Of a DNA stretch of 64,000 nt, positions 33,691 to 41,303 are shown piece after piece. Every line of letters begins with the position of its first letter. Within the stretch, counting starts at the first letter, position 1. Source of the stretch: Guptibacillus hwajinpoensis (GTDB lineage Bacteria; Bacillota; Bacilli; Bacillales; Guptibacillaceae); the NCBI RefSeq assembly GCF_029277305.1, contig NZ_CP119526.1. One strand, written 5' to 3'. A program made the position numbers and the translations under genes. The notes under the pieces were generated by a model. The model saw nothing but the letters and a program-made list of their open reading frames with translations. It was not told where the DNA came from and made no database searches.

Positions 33691-34203
33691 TTATTCCCAG
33701 GGTTTTTGGGTAGTTAGGAGGCCGGCTAGTTCTTTACTTGCTTGACGGTGTTCACGGCGTTTTTCTGCACGGGCTGGTGCTGTTTGGTGGAGGTTTTTTT
33801 CTTCTTCGGTTTCTGGTATTACTTTTGGAACACTCAGCGGTTTTTTGTTTTCATCAAGGGAAACGAATGTAAGGAAAGCTGTTGCTCCAATTTTTCGTTC
33901 GCCAGATAAGAGGTGCTCGGCGATTACTTTTACGAACACTTCCATTGAAGATTTACCGGTAAAGGTAACATATGCTTCAAGACAAACAGAGTCGTCAGGT
34001 GTAATTGGATAAAGGAAATCTACTGAGTCCGTTGACGCTGTTACGACTTCACTTCGACAATGACGCATGGCTGCAATTGATGCGATGTCATCAATGTCGC
34101 GCATCAGCTGACCGCCGAATAGAGTTTTGTGGTTATTAGTTGCTTCAGGGAATACGTGGCTTGTTTTGACGACACGTGATTCACGAATGTATTTGTTCTC
34201 CAT
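33691..34203 (-). CDS. ykhA: Acyl-CoA thioesterase, YkhA family
   Basis: A 170-aa hotdog-fold enzyme that hydrolyses acyl-CoA thioesters. Visible are ATNNHKTLFGGQLMRDIDDI with the hotdog helix and the catalytic Asn/Asp region, and VTASTDSVDFLYPI. The last 40 residues are a charged tail. GGAGA precedes the ATG. The gene ends exactly where the 122-bp tandem array begins, so the array is its 3' untranslated region. Confidence 0.9.
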   Translation of the reverse strand: MENKYIRESRVVKTSHVFPEATNNHKTLFGGQLMRDIDDIASIAAMRHCRSEVVTASTDSVDFLYPITPDDSVCLEAYVTFTGKSSMEVFVKVIAEHLLSGERKIGATAFLTFVSLDENKKPLSVPKVIPETEEEKNLHQTAPARAEKRREHRQASKELAGLLTTQKPWE

Positions 34204-34411
34204 GGTTGTCTCTCCTTTAAATCAATATGCTTTTCTTGTAGTCTATCTTTACTATGCCCTTGATTACTTCCTGAAAAACCTCTCTCTAGAAGAGGAAGTA
34301 AAAGAAATTAGTTAAAACACATCGTTTGTAGGGGATTTCTTCCATATCAATAGAAAATTCATTAAGCTACTATAGGTAGGGGAAGGTAAGGAGTGAAAGG
34401 AGCGTAAATAG

Positions 34412-35185
34412 ATGAAAATGTTCTTTTGTATTCTATTGCTCATTACATTCCTGCCAAATGAAGTGTCCGCTGAACGTATGAAAGAAGATAGGGAACTTGC
34501 GATCGTGATTGATGATTTTGGGAATAACATGGGGGGAACGGAAGAAATGCTAAAGCTTCCTGTTACATTAACGGTTGCGATTATGCCATTTCTCGAAACA
34601 ACCGAGCGTGATGCTAAACTTGCTCACAGCTTTGGGCATGAAGTGATTGTTCATGTTCCAATGGAACCACTTAGAGGCAAGAAAAGCTGGCTTGGGCCAG
34701 GTGCTATTACAACAAACTTATCGAATGGTGAGATTAGGAAGCGAATTAATGATGCTGTGGATGCGGTGCCACATGCGGTTGGGATGAACCATCATATGGG
34801 TTCCAAAGCAACTGCCGACGAGAGGGTAATGAGAATTGTTCTTGAGGTCTGCAGAGAAAGAGGTCTTTACTACCTTGATAGTAAAACAACGGACAAGAGT
34901 GTCATTCCAACGTTAGCAGAACAAATTGGCGTTCCGTATCTTGAAAATGAACTGTTTTTTGATGACGTCTATACGCTTCGACATATGAGTCGAAAAGCGC
35001 AAGAGCTAGCTGAACGACTGAAAGATCATGAAGCACATATAGCCATTGGACACGTAGGGATTGCAGGGGAGAAGATGGTAGCGGTGCTAAACGAATACAT
35101 CCCTATCTTTAAGGATGAGGCAGTGATTGTTAGATTATCTGAGATGATTCCAGGATTTGAGATGATTGATGAAAGTATGCCATAA
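34412..35185 (+). CDS. Divergent polysaccharide deacetylase family protein, secreted
   Basis: A 257-aa protein with a signal peptide (MKMFFCILLLITFLPNEVSA), so probably released or held outside the membrane. It belongs to the YibQ/divergent polysaccharide deacetylase family: ELAIVIDDFGNN (metal-binding Asp pair), HEVIVHVPMEP, VGMNHHMGS (His pair) and YYLDSKTT. These resemble NodB-fold deacetylases but the substrate is unknown; cell-wall or spore-cortex sugar is the likely class. AAGGAG lies 9 nt before the ATG. Confidence 0.85.
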   Translation: MKMFFCILLLITFLPNEVSAERMKEDRELAIVIDDFGNNMGGTEEMLKLPVTLTVAIMPFLETTERDAKLAHSFGHEVIVHVPMEPLRGKKSWLGPGAITTNLSNGEIRKRINDAVDAVPHAVGMNHHMGSKATADERVMRIVLEVCRERGLYYLDSKTTDKSVIPTLAEQIGVPYLENELFFDDVYTLRHMSRKAQELAERLKDHEAHIAIGHVGIAGEKMVAVLNEYIPIFKDEAVIVRLSEMIPGFEMIDESMP

Positions 35186-35209
35186 GAACCTTTCTCTTCC
35201 TTTGTTTTA

Positions 35210-35240
35210 ATGTTAACTTATTAAATGAAGTAGTTAACAT
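35210..35240 (+). promoter_or_regulatory. BirA operator upstream of bioY
   Basis: ATGTTAAC (35210-35217) and GTTAACAT (35233-35240) are perfect inverted half-sites 15 bp apart, the known pattern of Firmicutes BirA operators. Biotin-loaded BirA should repress bioY. Confidence 0.85.
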
Positions 35241-35257
35241 TTTTGGGGGGGAGAGAA

Positions 35258-35827
35258 ATGAGGCAAGCAAATAAGCTTCGAATGACGATCGTATGTGGAA
35301 TTTTTGCAGCAGTAACTGCAATTCTCGCTCAAGTAGAAATTCCACTACCACTTGTTCCGATAAGCGGTCAGACATTAGCAGTAGGTTTAACGGCTACTAT
35401 TCTCGGTAGCCGCTATGGTGCAATAAGTATGATTTGTTATGCGGCACTTGGAGCAATTGGTTTACCAGTATTTGCTCAAGCAAAAGGGGGACTAGGCGTT
35501 CTTTTTGGACCTACAGGAGGATATATTTTTGCTTTTATTGCGGCAGCTTATGTAACAGGATTAATTCTTGAGAAGACATCTTTTTCATTTGTAAACGCTA
35601 TTATTGCAAATCTCTTTGCTATGATGTTGATCTTATGTATTGGAACGATTCAGTTAAAATTTGTTGCAGAGTTAACTTGGAATGACGCATTTGCTTTTGG
35701 GTTTTATCCTTTTGTGGTCGTCGGTATCATTAAGGCACTTCTTGCGAGTTGGTTAGGAGTAACGGTGCGTAGACGACTCGTTCAAGCAAGGTTATTACAT
35801 AGTAGTCAACAACCAGTTAAAGCATAA
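35258..35827 (+). CDS. bioY: Biotin transporter BioY
   Basis: A 189-aa membrane protein with six helices, the substrate-binding S-component of an ECF-type biotin importer. The signature VPISGQTLAVGLTATILGSRYG and the second conserved block GGLGVLFGPTGGYIFAFI are present. The energising EcfAA'T genes are elsewhere. ATG at 35258 follows a G-rich site (GGGGGGGAGAG); the frame upstream is an artefact of the G run. The BirA operator shows biotin control. Confidence 0.93.
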   Translation: MRQANKLRMTIVCGIFAAVTAILAQVEIPLPLVPISGQTLAVGLTATILGSRYGAISMICYAALGAIGLPVFAQAKGGLGVLFGPTGGYIFAFIAAAYVTGLILEKTSFSFVNAIIANLFAMMLILCIGTIQLKFVAELTWNDAFAFGFYPFVVVGIIKALLASWLGVTVRRRLVQARLLHSSQQPVKA

Positions 35828-35886
35828 AGTGATCCATATAAGCTTCCCAAACGTTAGCTAAGAAACAACAAAATGGGGTGTTCGTA

Positions 35887-36291
35887 GTGGGATCAAAAAT
35901 TGAATGGGGATTACTAGGAGGAAGATTGACTCTTGGTATCATTATGTTGGCTCATGGCATACAGAAGCTTGGCGGAATCGAGAGCACGGTTGCAATGTTC
36001 GAAAAAATTGGTCAGCCAGCTTGGCTTGCTTACGCTACAGCCATTATTGAAGCTGCCGGAGGAGCCTTTCTTATTCTAGGGATTTTCGTCGTGCCATCTG
36101 CCATTTTACTTGGATTAACGATGATCGGAGCTATTGTACTTGTAAAGTTTCAAATGGGGTTAATTGGTGGGTACGAATTCCCACTTTCTCTACTTGGCTT
36201 ATCTTTCATTCTGGCGTTTACAGGCAGTAAGAAGTTTGCCATCTCTGAGGTGCTACTAAATAAGAATAAAGAAATAGATCAGCACAGTTAA
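35887..36291 (+). CDS. DoxX family membrane protein
   Basis: A 134-aa protein with four hydrophobic helices, with the DoxX opening GGRLTLGIIMLAHGIQKLGG and the conserved AWLAYATAIIEAAGGAFLILG. DoxX-like proteins have been linked to redox defence or quinone reactions; no specific role is visible. GTG at 35887 with GGGGTG 7 nt upstream is chosen over GTG at 35878, which overlaps that site. Confidence 0.85.
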   Translation: MGSKIEWGLLGGRLTLGIIMLAHGIQKLGGIESTVAMFEKIGQPAWLAYATAIIEAAGGAFLILGIFVVPSAILLGLTMIGAIVLVKFQMGLIGGYEFPLSLLGLSFILAFTGSKKFAISEVLLNKNKEIDQHS

Positions 36292-36307
36292 TGTGCTGAT
36301 TTTTTTT
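36278..36307 (+). terminator. Terminator overlapping the end of the DoxX gene
   Basis: ATCAGCACA (36278-36286) pairs with TGTGCTGAT (36292-36300), followed by a T run. The stop codon lies in the loop. Confidence 0.88.
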
Positions 36308-36372
36308 AGGGGAAAACGAAAGTTAAACAAACGTTTGATTAATGGAGTAGGTCTTAGCATATCAATAGAAAT

Positions 36373-36400
36373 AAAGCATCTTCTCTAGAGAAGATGCTTT
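36373..36400. terminator. Bidirectional terminator between DoxX and aldo-keto reductase genes
   Basis: A perfect 28-bp palindrome centred on CTCTAGAG, with an A run before it and Ts after. Confidence 0.75.
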
Positions 36401-36418
36401 TGAATACAGGTGGTTAGT

Positions 36419-37321
36419 TTATGGAATGTCATATCCCATTGAGCTTGTAAGAATTTCAAACCACTGGTCGCGTGTTAACGAGTAATTTAATGCATCAATT
36501 GCGCTGTCTATTCGTTCAGGTTTTCCTGAGCCTACAATTGGCATTATGTTTGCTGGATGATTTAATAGCCATGCGTAAAGAACTTGATCCATGCCTTCTG
36601 CACCAATTTCAGATGCTACTTTCTCAACTGTCTGACGAAGACGAACGGCTTTCTCATCATTAGCAGTGAAAACTTGTCCACCTGCAAGAGGAGACCATGC
36701 CATTGGTTTCATTCGCTTTTCCTGACATAGGTTAAGGGTACCATCTTCAAAGTTTTCCAGGTTATAAGCAGATAGCTCAATTTGATTCGTAACTAAAGGC
36801 TGGTCAACATAAGATTGCAACATATTAAATTGGTGATCCTTAAAGTTAGAAACCCCGAAATGACGAACTTTACCTTCTTGTTTGAGAGAGGAAAAAGCTT
36901 CAGCAACTTGTTCAGGGTCCATAAATGGATCCGGACGATGAATCAAAAGAACATCAATATGATCAATGCCTAGAGATTTCAGTGATTGTTCAGTAGATGC
37001 GATAATATGCTCTTTGCTCGTGTTGTAATGGTGAGATTGATGTGCTGGACGATTTGGAGATTCAATTACGATACCGCATTTCGTCACAATTTCCATTTCA
37101 TCGCGAAGAGAAGGCTTAAGCGCAAGCGCTTTGCCAAAAAGCTCTTCACATTCGTAACTTCCATATAAGTCAGCATGATCAAACGTGGTTATACCGCGTT
37201 CAAGGTTATGTTCAATTAGAGAGTGTGTTTCTTCGCTTGATTGCTTCCAATCAGCAAGACGCCAGAGACCATGAATGATGCGGGAAAACGATAAATCATT
37301 CGTTATATCAACACGTTGCAT
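36419..37321 (-). CDS. Aldo/keto reductase, YdhF-like
   Basis: A 300-aa NAD(P)H-dependent reductase with the TIM-barrel AKR fold. The catalytic tetrad is visible: Asp in TTFDHADLYGSY (with the Tyr), Lys in VTKCGIV and His in LLIHRPDP. The NADP site lies in PIVGSGKPERIDSA. The substrate is a small carbonyl compound, not specified. AGGAGG precedes the ATG. A cre-like sequence (TAAAAACGCTTGCA near 37368) in its promoter is only a partial match. Confidence 0.9.
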   Translation of the reverse strand: MQRVDITNDLSFSRIIHGLWRLADWKQSSEETHSLIEHNLERGITTFDHADLYGSYECEELFGKALALKPSLRDEMEIVTKCGIVIESPNRPAHQSHHYNTSKEHIIASTEQSLKSLGIDHIDVLLIHRPDPFMDPEQVAEAFSSLKQEGKVRHFGVSNFKDHQFNMLQSYVDQPLVTNQIELSAYNLENFEDGTLNLCQEKRMKPMAWSPLAGGQVFTANDEKAVRLRQTVEKVASEIGAEGMDQVLYAWLLNHPANIMPIVGSGKPERIDSAIDALNYSLTRDQWFEILTSSMGYDIP

Positions 37322-37418
37322 TAAATTACCTCCTAAAAGTATGTATGTACATCTAACATATTAGTGTAATAAAAACGCTTGCACAACCAAAACGTTCTTG
37401 GATACTAAGAAGTTTCTC

Positions 37419-37460
37419 TTAATGATAATGCTTCTCATTATCATTAAGGCGTGCTATACT
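37419..37460 (+). promoter_or_regulatory. Fur box and promoter of the 55-aa membrane peptide gene
   Basis: TTAATGATAATG and CATTATCATTAA are perfect 12-bp inverted arms around CTTCT (37419-37447), a near-ideal Fur box. TGC-TATACT (37452-37460) is an extended -10 eight bases later, so the box covers the -35 region. Expression should rise in iron starvation. Confidence 0.85.
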
Positions 37461-37490
37461 AATGAAAACTATTGGAATTAGAGGTGTGAA

Positions 37491-37658
37491 ATGATTGATA
37501 TCATACAAATCTCAATGTTCTTGTTGATCTTGGTTCTTTCATTCGGTGCATTTGCGGTCGTCCTTAGAGCTGAAGCGATAAAAAGTGGATATATGCAAAA
37601 GAAAAGAGTAAGTCGCCCAGAAAAAGCATCTCAATTCATTTATAGAAAATCGTATTGA
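37491..37658 (+). CDS. Fur-controlled 55-aa membrane peptide
   Basis: A small protein too short for most gene finders. Residues 1-26 form one membrane helix (QISMFLLILVLSFGAFAVVL), followed by a basic tail (KKRVSRPEKASQFIYRKSY). ATG at 37491 follows GAGGTG (37481-37486) with a short 4-nt spacing. It sits directly behind a perfect Fur box, so it is probably made when iron is low. It is not recognisable as one of the B. subtilis Fbp peptides. It may be part of an iron-sparing response with the neighbouring small RNA. Confidence 0.7.
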   Translation: MIDIIQISMFLLILVLSFGAFAVVLRAEAIKSGYMQKKRVSRPEKASQFIYRKSY

Positions 37659-37687
37659 CTTTATAATTGATAAAGATTATCATTATC
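37655..37687 (+). promoter_or_regulatory. Sigma-A promoter overlapped by a second Fur box
   Basis: TTGACT (37655-37660) and TATCAT (37678-37683) are spaced 17 bp. GATAAAGATTATCATTATC (37669-37687) matches the classical Fur box at 17 of 19 positions and covers the -10. The promoter starts within the stop codon of the 55-aa gene. Confidence 0.85.
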
Positions 37688-37689
37688 AG

Positions 37690-37812
37690 TACAGAAAGAT
37701 AAACATGAATGGTGTTCCCCGACACGTTCAAATTGCATAACTCAAACGAAGCGAAGTTCCCTCTTCTCAGTTGTTTGAATAAAGTGGCTGCCTATTGTAG
37801 GCAGCCCTTTTT
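37690..37812 (+). ncRNA. Candidate Fur-repressed small RNA (FsrA-like)
   Basis: A transcript from the promoter at 37655-37687 would end at the terminator GGCTGCCTA-TTG-TAGGCAGCC (37786-37806) with its T run, about 123 nt. It holds no credible gene (an 11-codon frame from 37705 lacks a ribosome binding site). Two C-rich stretches are exposed: TCCCC (37716-37720) in the loop of a GTGT/ACAC hairpin, and TTCCCTCTTCTC (37757-37768) in the loop of TCAAAC/GTTTGA. Fur control, size, terminator and C-rich loops are the features of FsrA, the iron-sparing sRNA of B. subtilis, whose C-rich regions pair with Shine-Dalgarno sequences. Homology to FsrA itself is not established. Confidence 0.7.
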
Positions 37813-37824
37813 GTAGTTTAAGAA

Positions 37825-38025
37825 GGCTCTTTTCGTTGACATTGTTGCTATAGGTGATCAATTTACGCTCCTACCCGCTTTCCGCGCTCCTCGTCGCTAA
37901 CGCTCCTGCGGGGTCTCACCTGTCCCGCTAGTCCCGCAGGAGTCGAGCATTCTTCCGCTCCAATTAGCGAAGTCAGGTTCTTTTAAGAAAATCCTTTCAA
38001 AACAACAATCTTTTAGAAAAGAGCC
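37825..38025. repeat. Dispersed palindromic repeat, copy 3
   Basis: Ends GGCTCTTTTC and GAAAAGAGCC; internal GGGGTCTCACCTGTCCCGCT and GTCCCGCAGGAGTCGAGCA blocks match copies 1 and 5. Confidence 0.75.
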
Positions 38026-38130
38026 TTTATGAAAGATTGTTGTTTTTGAAACAATTATTGAATAAATCTCAACACTTAGCTGATTTCCGCTCCAATCAGC
38101 TAAGTGAGGTATCTATACAAAAATTCTTGC
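38026..38130. repeat. Partial dispersed repeat next to copy 3
   Basis: The segment repeats AAGATTGTTG, GAAACAATTATTGAATAA and TTCCGCTCCAATCAGC from the family but lacks the GGCTCTTTTC ends. It looks like a decayed or internally deleted copy joined to copy 3. Confidence 0.55.
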
Positions 38131-38264
38131 AGTAGCAACTCCACTAAATATAAGCGGGGTTTTTGTTAGCGTTGGGTTTGAGTTATTTATGATAAGCTAG
38201 TGATGAAATTAAACTACTTATCAGGTAGTTAGTTGCTAAAGTAATCGAAAAAGGATGTGCTATT

Positions 38265-39365
38265 ATGAACGAACGTTTAACCAAATTTACTGAGTGGCTT
38301 ACTGAGCAGAATCAGGATTTTGCTTTTATTCATTCACCATCAAATGTTTTCTATTTAACAAACTTTCATTGTGAGCCACATGAAAGGCTGCTTGGTCTTT
38401 TTGTCATTCCGAATCATGAGCCTTTTCTAGTCTGCCCGGGTATGGAAGAATCGCAAGCACGTGATGCAGGTTGGAGATACGATATTATCGGATATAGTGA
38501 TTCAGAAGAACCGTTTGACTTTATACATCAAGCATTGAAAGCAAGAGGTATACAAAGTCCTTCATCAGTTTCAATTGAAAAATCTACACTAGCTTATGAG
38601 CGTGTTGAAAAGCTTCAGAATCTATTCTCAGGGCTTAAGTTCCATTCAGCAGAATTCGGGCTTAATGAACTACGCCTTATTAAAGACGAGAAAGAAATAG
38701 AGATCCTAAGAGAAGCAGCATCGCTCGCTGATTTTGGTGTCCAAACTGGAGTAGCGGCTCTTCGTGAAGGCGTTACTGAAATGGAAGTTCTTGCGACGAT
38801 TGAATTTGAATTGAAGAAAAAAGGAATTCGAGAAATGTCTTTTTCTACGATGGTTCTATTTGGAGAGAAATCTGGCCAGCCTCATGGAAATCCAGGGCAG
38901 CGTAAACTGAAAACAGGCGACTTAGTGTTATTCGATCTTGGTGTCGTTTTGAATGGTTATTGTTCAGACATCACTAGAACGGTTGCTTTCGGAACTATTA
39001 ATGAGAAACAAAAAGAAATTTATGAAACAGTGTTACAAGCACAAAACGAATCACTAGCTATCTCTAAGCCTGGCACGCGTCTTGGTGATATTGATCTAGC
39101 TGCTCGAAATGTTATTAGTGATGCTGGTTATGGAGACTACTTCCCTCATCGAATTGGACATGGCATTGGAATCGAAGTACATGAGTATCCTTCGATGAGT
39201 GAGAAAAATGATAGCCTTCTTCAAAAAGGAATGACGTATACAATTGAACCGGGTATCTATCTTCCTGAAGTTGGCGGAGTTCGTATTGAAGATGATGTAC
39301 TTGTCACAGAAAATGGATACGAGACGCTCACAAAGTTTCCGAAAGAGTTACAAATTATTAAGTAA
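38265..39365 (+). CDS. M24-family Xaa-Pro peptidase
   Basis: A 366-aa metallopeptidase that cleaves next to proline. The N-terminal creatinase-like domain (1-125) is followed by the pita-bread catalytic domain. The five metal ligands are visible: Asp in LVLFDLGVV, Asp in YCSDITRTV, His in RIGHGIGIE, Glu in YTIEPGIY and Glu in VRIEDDVL. It is cytoplasmic, with two Mn or Co ions. AAAGGATG lies upstream of the ATG. It is a single-gene unit. Confidence 0.93.
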   Translation: MNERLTKFTEWLTEQNQDFAFIHSPSNVFYLTNFHCEPHERLLGLFVIPNHEPFLVCPGMEESQARDAGWRYDIIGYSDSEEPFDFIHQALKARGIQSPSSVSIEKSTLAYERVEKLQNLFSGLKFHSAEFGLNELRLIKDEKEIEILREAASLADFGVQTGVAALREGVTEMEVLATIEFELKKKGIREMSFSTMVLFGEKSGQPHGNPGQRKLKTGDLVLFDLGVVLNGYCSDITRTVAFGTINEKQKEIYETVLQAQNESLAISKPGTRLGDIDLAARNVISDAGYGDYFPHRIGHGIGIEVHEYPSMSEKNDSLLQKGMTYTIEPGIYLPEVGGVRIEDDVLVTENGYETLTKFPKELQIIK

Positions 39366-39369
39366 TAAC

Positions 39370-39397
39370 AAGCCGGCTCTTCACAAGAGCCGGCTTT
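39370..39397 (+). terminator. Hairpin after the peptidase gene
   Basis: A perfect 12-bp stem, AAGCCGGCTCTT with its complement, loop CAC; only a short T tract follows. Confidence 0.75.
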
Positions 39398-39494
39398 AAA
39401 AAGTAGTGGAATTGTCACGTTTGGTCTATATATCACGATCTGTGATGTGTATAATGGGGTTATTATTTCAGTGTGAAAGAAGTGAAGTTCACGA

Positions 39495-39932
39495 ATGGAT
39501 AAAGAGAAAAAAATAGAGTATCTGCTTTTTAGTGCATGGGCGGTTTCCGTTTCTGCTCTTGCAGGAAGCTTATATTTCTCAGAAGTACTTAAATATGAAC
39601 CGTGTGAATTATGCTGGTACCAGCGAATCCTCATGTACCCTCTTGTTCTCATACTAGGTATTGCGATGGTGAAAAAAGACGCCAAACAGTGCGTGTATGT
39701 TTTGCCACTTGCAGTTATTGGAGGTAGTATTTCAGTTTATCACTACCTCATACAAAAAGCGGCGTTTTTTGCTGATTCAGCACCGGCTTGTGGAAGAGTA
39801 CCGTGTACAGGAGAATACATTAATTTACTTGGGTTTATTACAATCCCTTTTCTTGCTTTACTAGCTTTTGCGAGTATTGCCATTCTAATGATCATCCTTT
39901 ATAAACTAACCAAAAAGGAGAAAACCAAATGA
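39495..39932 (+). CDS. bdbC: Disulfide bond formation protein BdbC (DsbB family)
   Basis: A 145-aa membrane protein with four helices. The first redox pair is in YEPCELCWYQRI and the second in ACGRVPC, the arrangement of DsbB/BdbC. It reoxidises a thiol oxidase outside the membrane and passes electrons to quinones. It overlaps the next gene by 4 bp, and the two form a disulfide-making or reducing pair. Confidence 0.93.
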   Translation: MDKEKKIEYLLFSAWAVSVSALAGSLYFSEVLKYEPCELCWYQRILMYPLVLILGIAMVKKDAKQCVYVLPLAVIGGSISVYHYLIQKAAFFADSAPACGRVPCTGEYINLLGFITIPFLALLAFASIAILMIILYKLTKKEKTK

Positions 39933-40393
39933 AGAAAGTTATTATTTTTCTTGGAATTGTCATCGTCATATTTGGGGCATTAGCTGTTGTCACAAATATT
40001 AGTAATAGTGAAAAAGCTGAAGGTAATCCTTACGGAAAAGACTCACTCGATCCTGCGACAGTGGATCAACTGGAAGATCCACTTTATCAGAATCAAATTT
40101 TACCTGATGAACTAGAAGAAATGCTATCCAACGAAGAAGATGCATTTGTTTATTTTTATAGTCCTACTTGTATTCACTGTAAAAATACGACACCAGTCCT
40201 CGTACCAGTTGCGGAAGAAATGGGAATTGATCTAAAGAAATTTAACCTTCTTGAATTTGAGAATGGTTGGAATGATTATGCTATTGAATCGACCCCAACA
40301 CTTGTTCGTTTCAAAGATGGAAAAGAAGTGGATCGTATTGTTGGCACTCAATCAGAAGATACGTTCAAACAATGGATTGAAACAAATAAGTAA
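39929..40393 (+). CDS. Membrane-anchored thioredoxin-like protein (partner of BdbC)
   Basis: A 154-aa protein with an N-terminal membrane anchor (VIIFLGIVIVIFGALAVVTN), a linker, then a thioredoxin domain with active site YSPTCIHCKNT and the cis-Pro loop ESTPTLVRF. It faces outside the cell. Translation is coupled to bdbC (ATGA overlap), so it is probably BdbC's substrate oxidase, as with BdbA or BdbD, though those have other active-site residues. Confidence 0.85.
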   Translation: MKKVIIFLGIVIVIFGALAVVTNISNSEKAEGNPYGKDSLDPATVDQLEDPLYQNQILPDELEEMLSNEEDAFVYFYSPTCIHCKNTTPVLVPVAEEMGIDLKKFNLLEFENGWNDYAIESTPTLVRFKDGKEVDRIVGTQSEDTFKQWIETNK

Positions 40394-40399
40394 AGCTAA

Positions 40400-40425
40400 A
40401 GCACCCCTCTAGGGTGCTTTTTTGG
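40400..40425 (+). terminator. Terminator of the bdbC operon
   Basis: AAGCACCC (40400-40407), loop CTCTA, GGGTGCTT (40413-40420), T run. Confidence 0.9.
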
Positions 40426-40506
40426 ATGTAAAGAGAATACAGGAATGTTTAGTTATTACACTCCCGGGAACTAGTGTGGTGAAGATAAAACGAAAGGTGG
40501 ATATTC

Positions 40507-41256
40507 ATGAGTCATATTAATGGTAAGGTCGTTATTATTACTGGAGCAAGTAGTGGAATTGGCGAGTCTACAGCTAAAAAGTTGGCAGGTGATGGAGCGA
40601 AAGTAGTACTTGCAGCACGTCGTGAAGATCGCCTAGAAGAGCTTAAAAAAGAAATTACAAACAACGGTGGCGAAGCAATTATTCAAAAAACAGATGTCAC
40701 TTCAAGAGAGCAAATGCAAGCTCTAGCTGATAAAACAATTGAAGAGTATGGTCAAATTGATGTTATTATCAATAACGCCGGCCTAATGCCCCTCTCGTTC
40801 TTAAATAAACTTAAAATTGATGAGTGGGACAAGATGGTAGATGTTAATATTAAAGGTGTTCTTTACGGTATCGCAGGCGTTCTGCCACATATGGAAGAAA
40901 GAAAATCAGGACATATTATTAATGTATCGTCTGTTGCAGGGCATGAAATAATGCCAGCAGGAGCAGTCTATTGCGGTACGAAGTTTGCAGTACGTGCCAT
41001 TACAGAAGGACTTCGTAAAGAGATGTCACCTTCTACGAATATTCGAGCAACGATTATTTCTCCAGGAGCTGTTGCAACCGAATTAACAAATACGATCACT
41101 GATGAAGATGTGCAAGAGAAATTAAACAATCGCGGTCCTAAGGGCCTTGACCCACTTGATCCAGAGGCAATTGCAGATGCTATTTATTATGCAGTTGGTC
41201 AACCAGATAGTGTTTCGATTAATGAAGTACTAGTGCGCCCAACATCTCAAGGTTAA
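40507..41256 (+). CDS. Short-chain dehydrogenase/reductase
   Basis: A 249-aa classical SDR. Cofactor motif TGASSGIG, structural NNAG, catalytic Ser in INVSSVAG and Tyr/Lys in YCGTKFAV are present. The ARR after the second strand suggests NADP. The substrate is unknown. GAAAGGTGG lies 9 nt before the ATG. Confidence 0.9.
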   Translation: MSHINGKVVIITGASSGIGESTAKKLAGDGAKVVLAARREDRLEELKKEITNNGGEAIIQKTDVTSREQMQALADKTIEEYGQIDVIINNAGLMPLSFLNKLKIDEWDKMVDVNIKGVLYGIAGVLPHMEERKSGHIINVSSVAGHEIMPAGAVYCGTKFAVRAITEGLRKEMSPSTNIRATIISPGAVATELTNTITDEDVQEKLNNRGPKGLDPLDPEAIADAIYYAVGQPDSVSINEVLVRPTSQG

Positions 41257-41261
41257 TACAC

Positions 41262-41298
41262 ATAAAAACCGTGCTCCAGTTAGGAGCACGGTTTTTAT
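41262..41298. terminator. Bidirectional terminator
   Basis: ATAAAAACCGTGCTCC pairs with its complement at 41283-41298, serving the SDR gene and the convergent DUF819 gene. Confidence 0.92.
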
Positions 41299-41303
41299 AT
41301 TGG

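Noticed and set aside
37368..37381. cre site for the aldo-keto reductase gene
   Set aside because: TAAAAACGCTTGCA breaks two key positions of the consensus.
37705..37740. An 11-codon peptide in the Fur-controlled transcript
   Set aside because: No ribosome binding site and no conserved features; the transcript fits a small RNA better.
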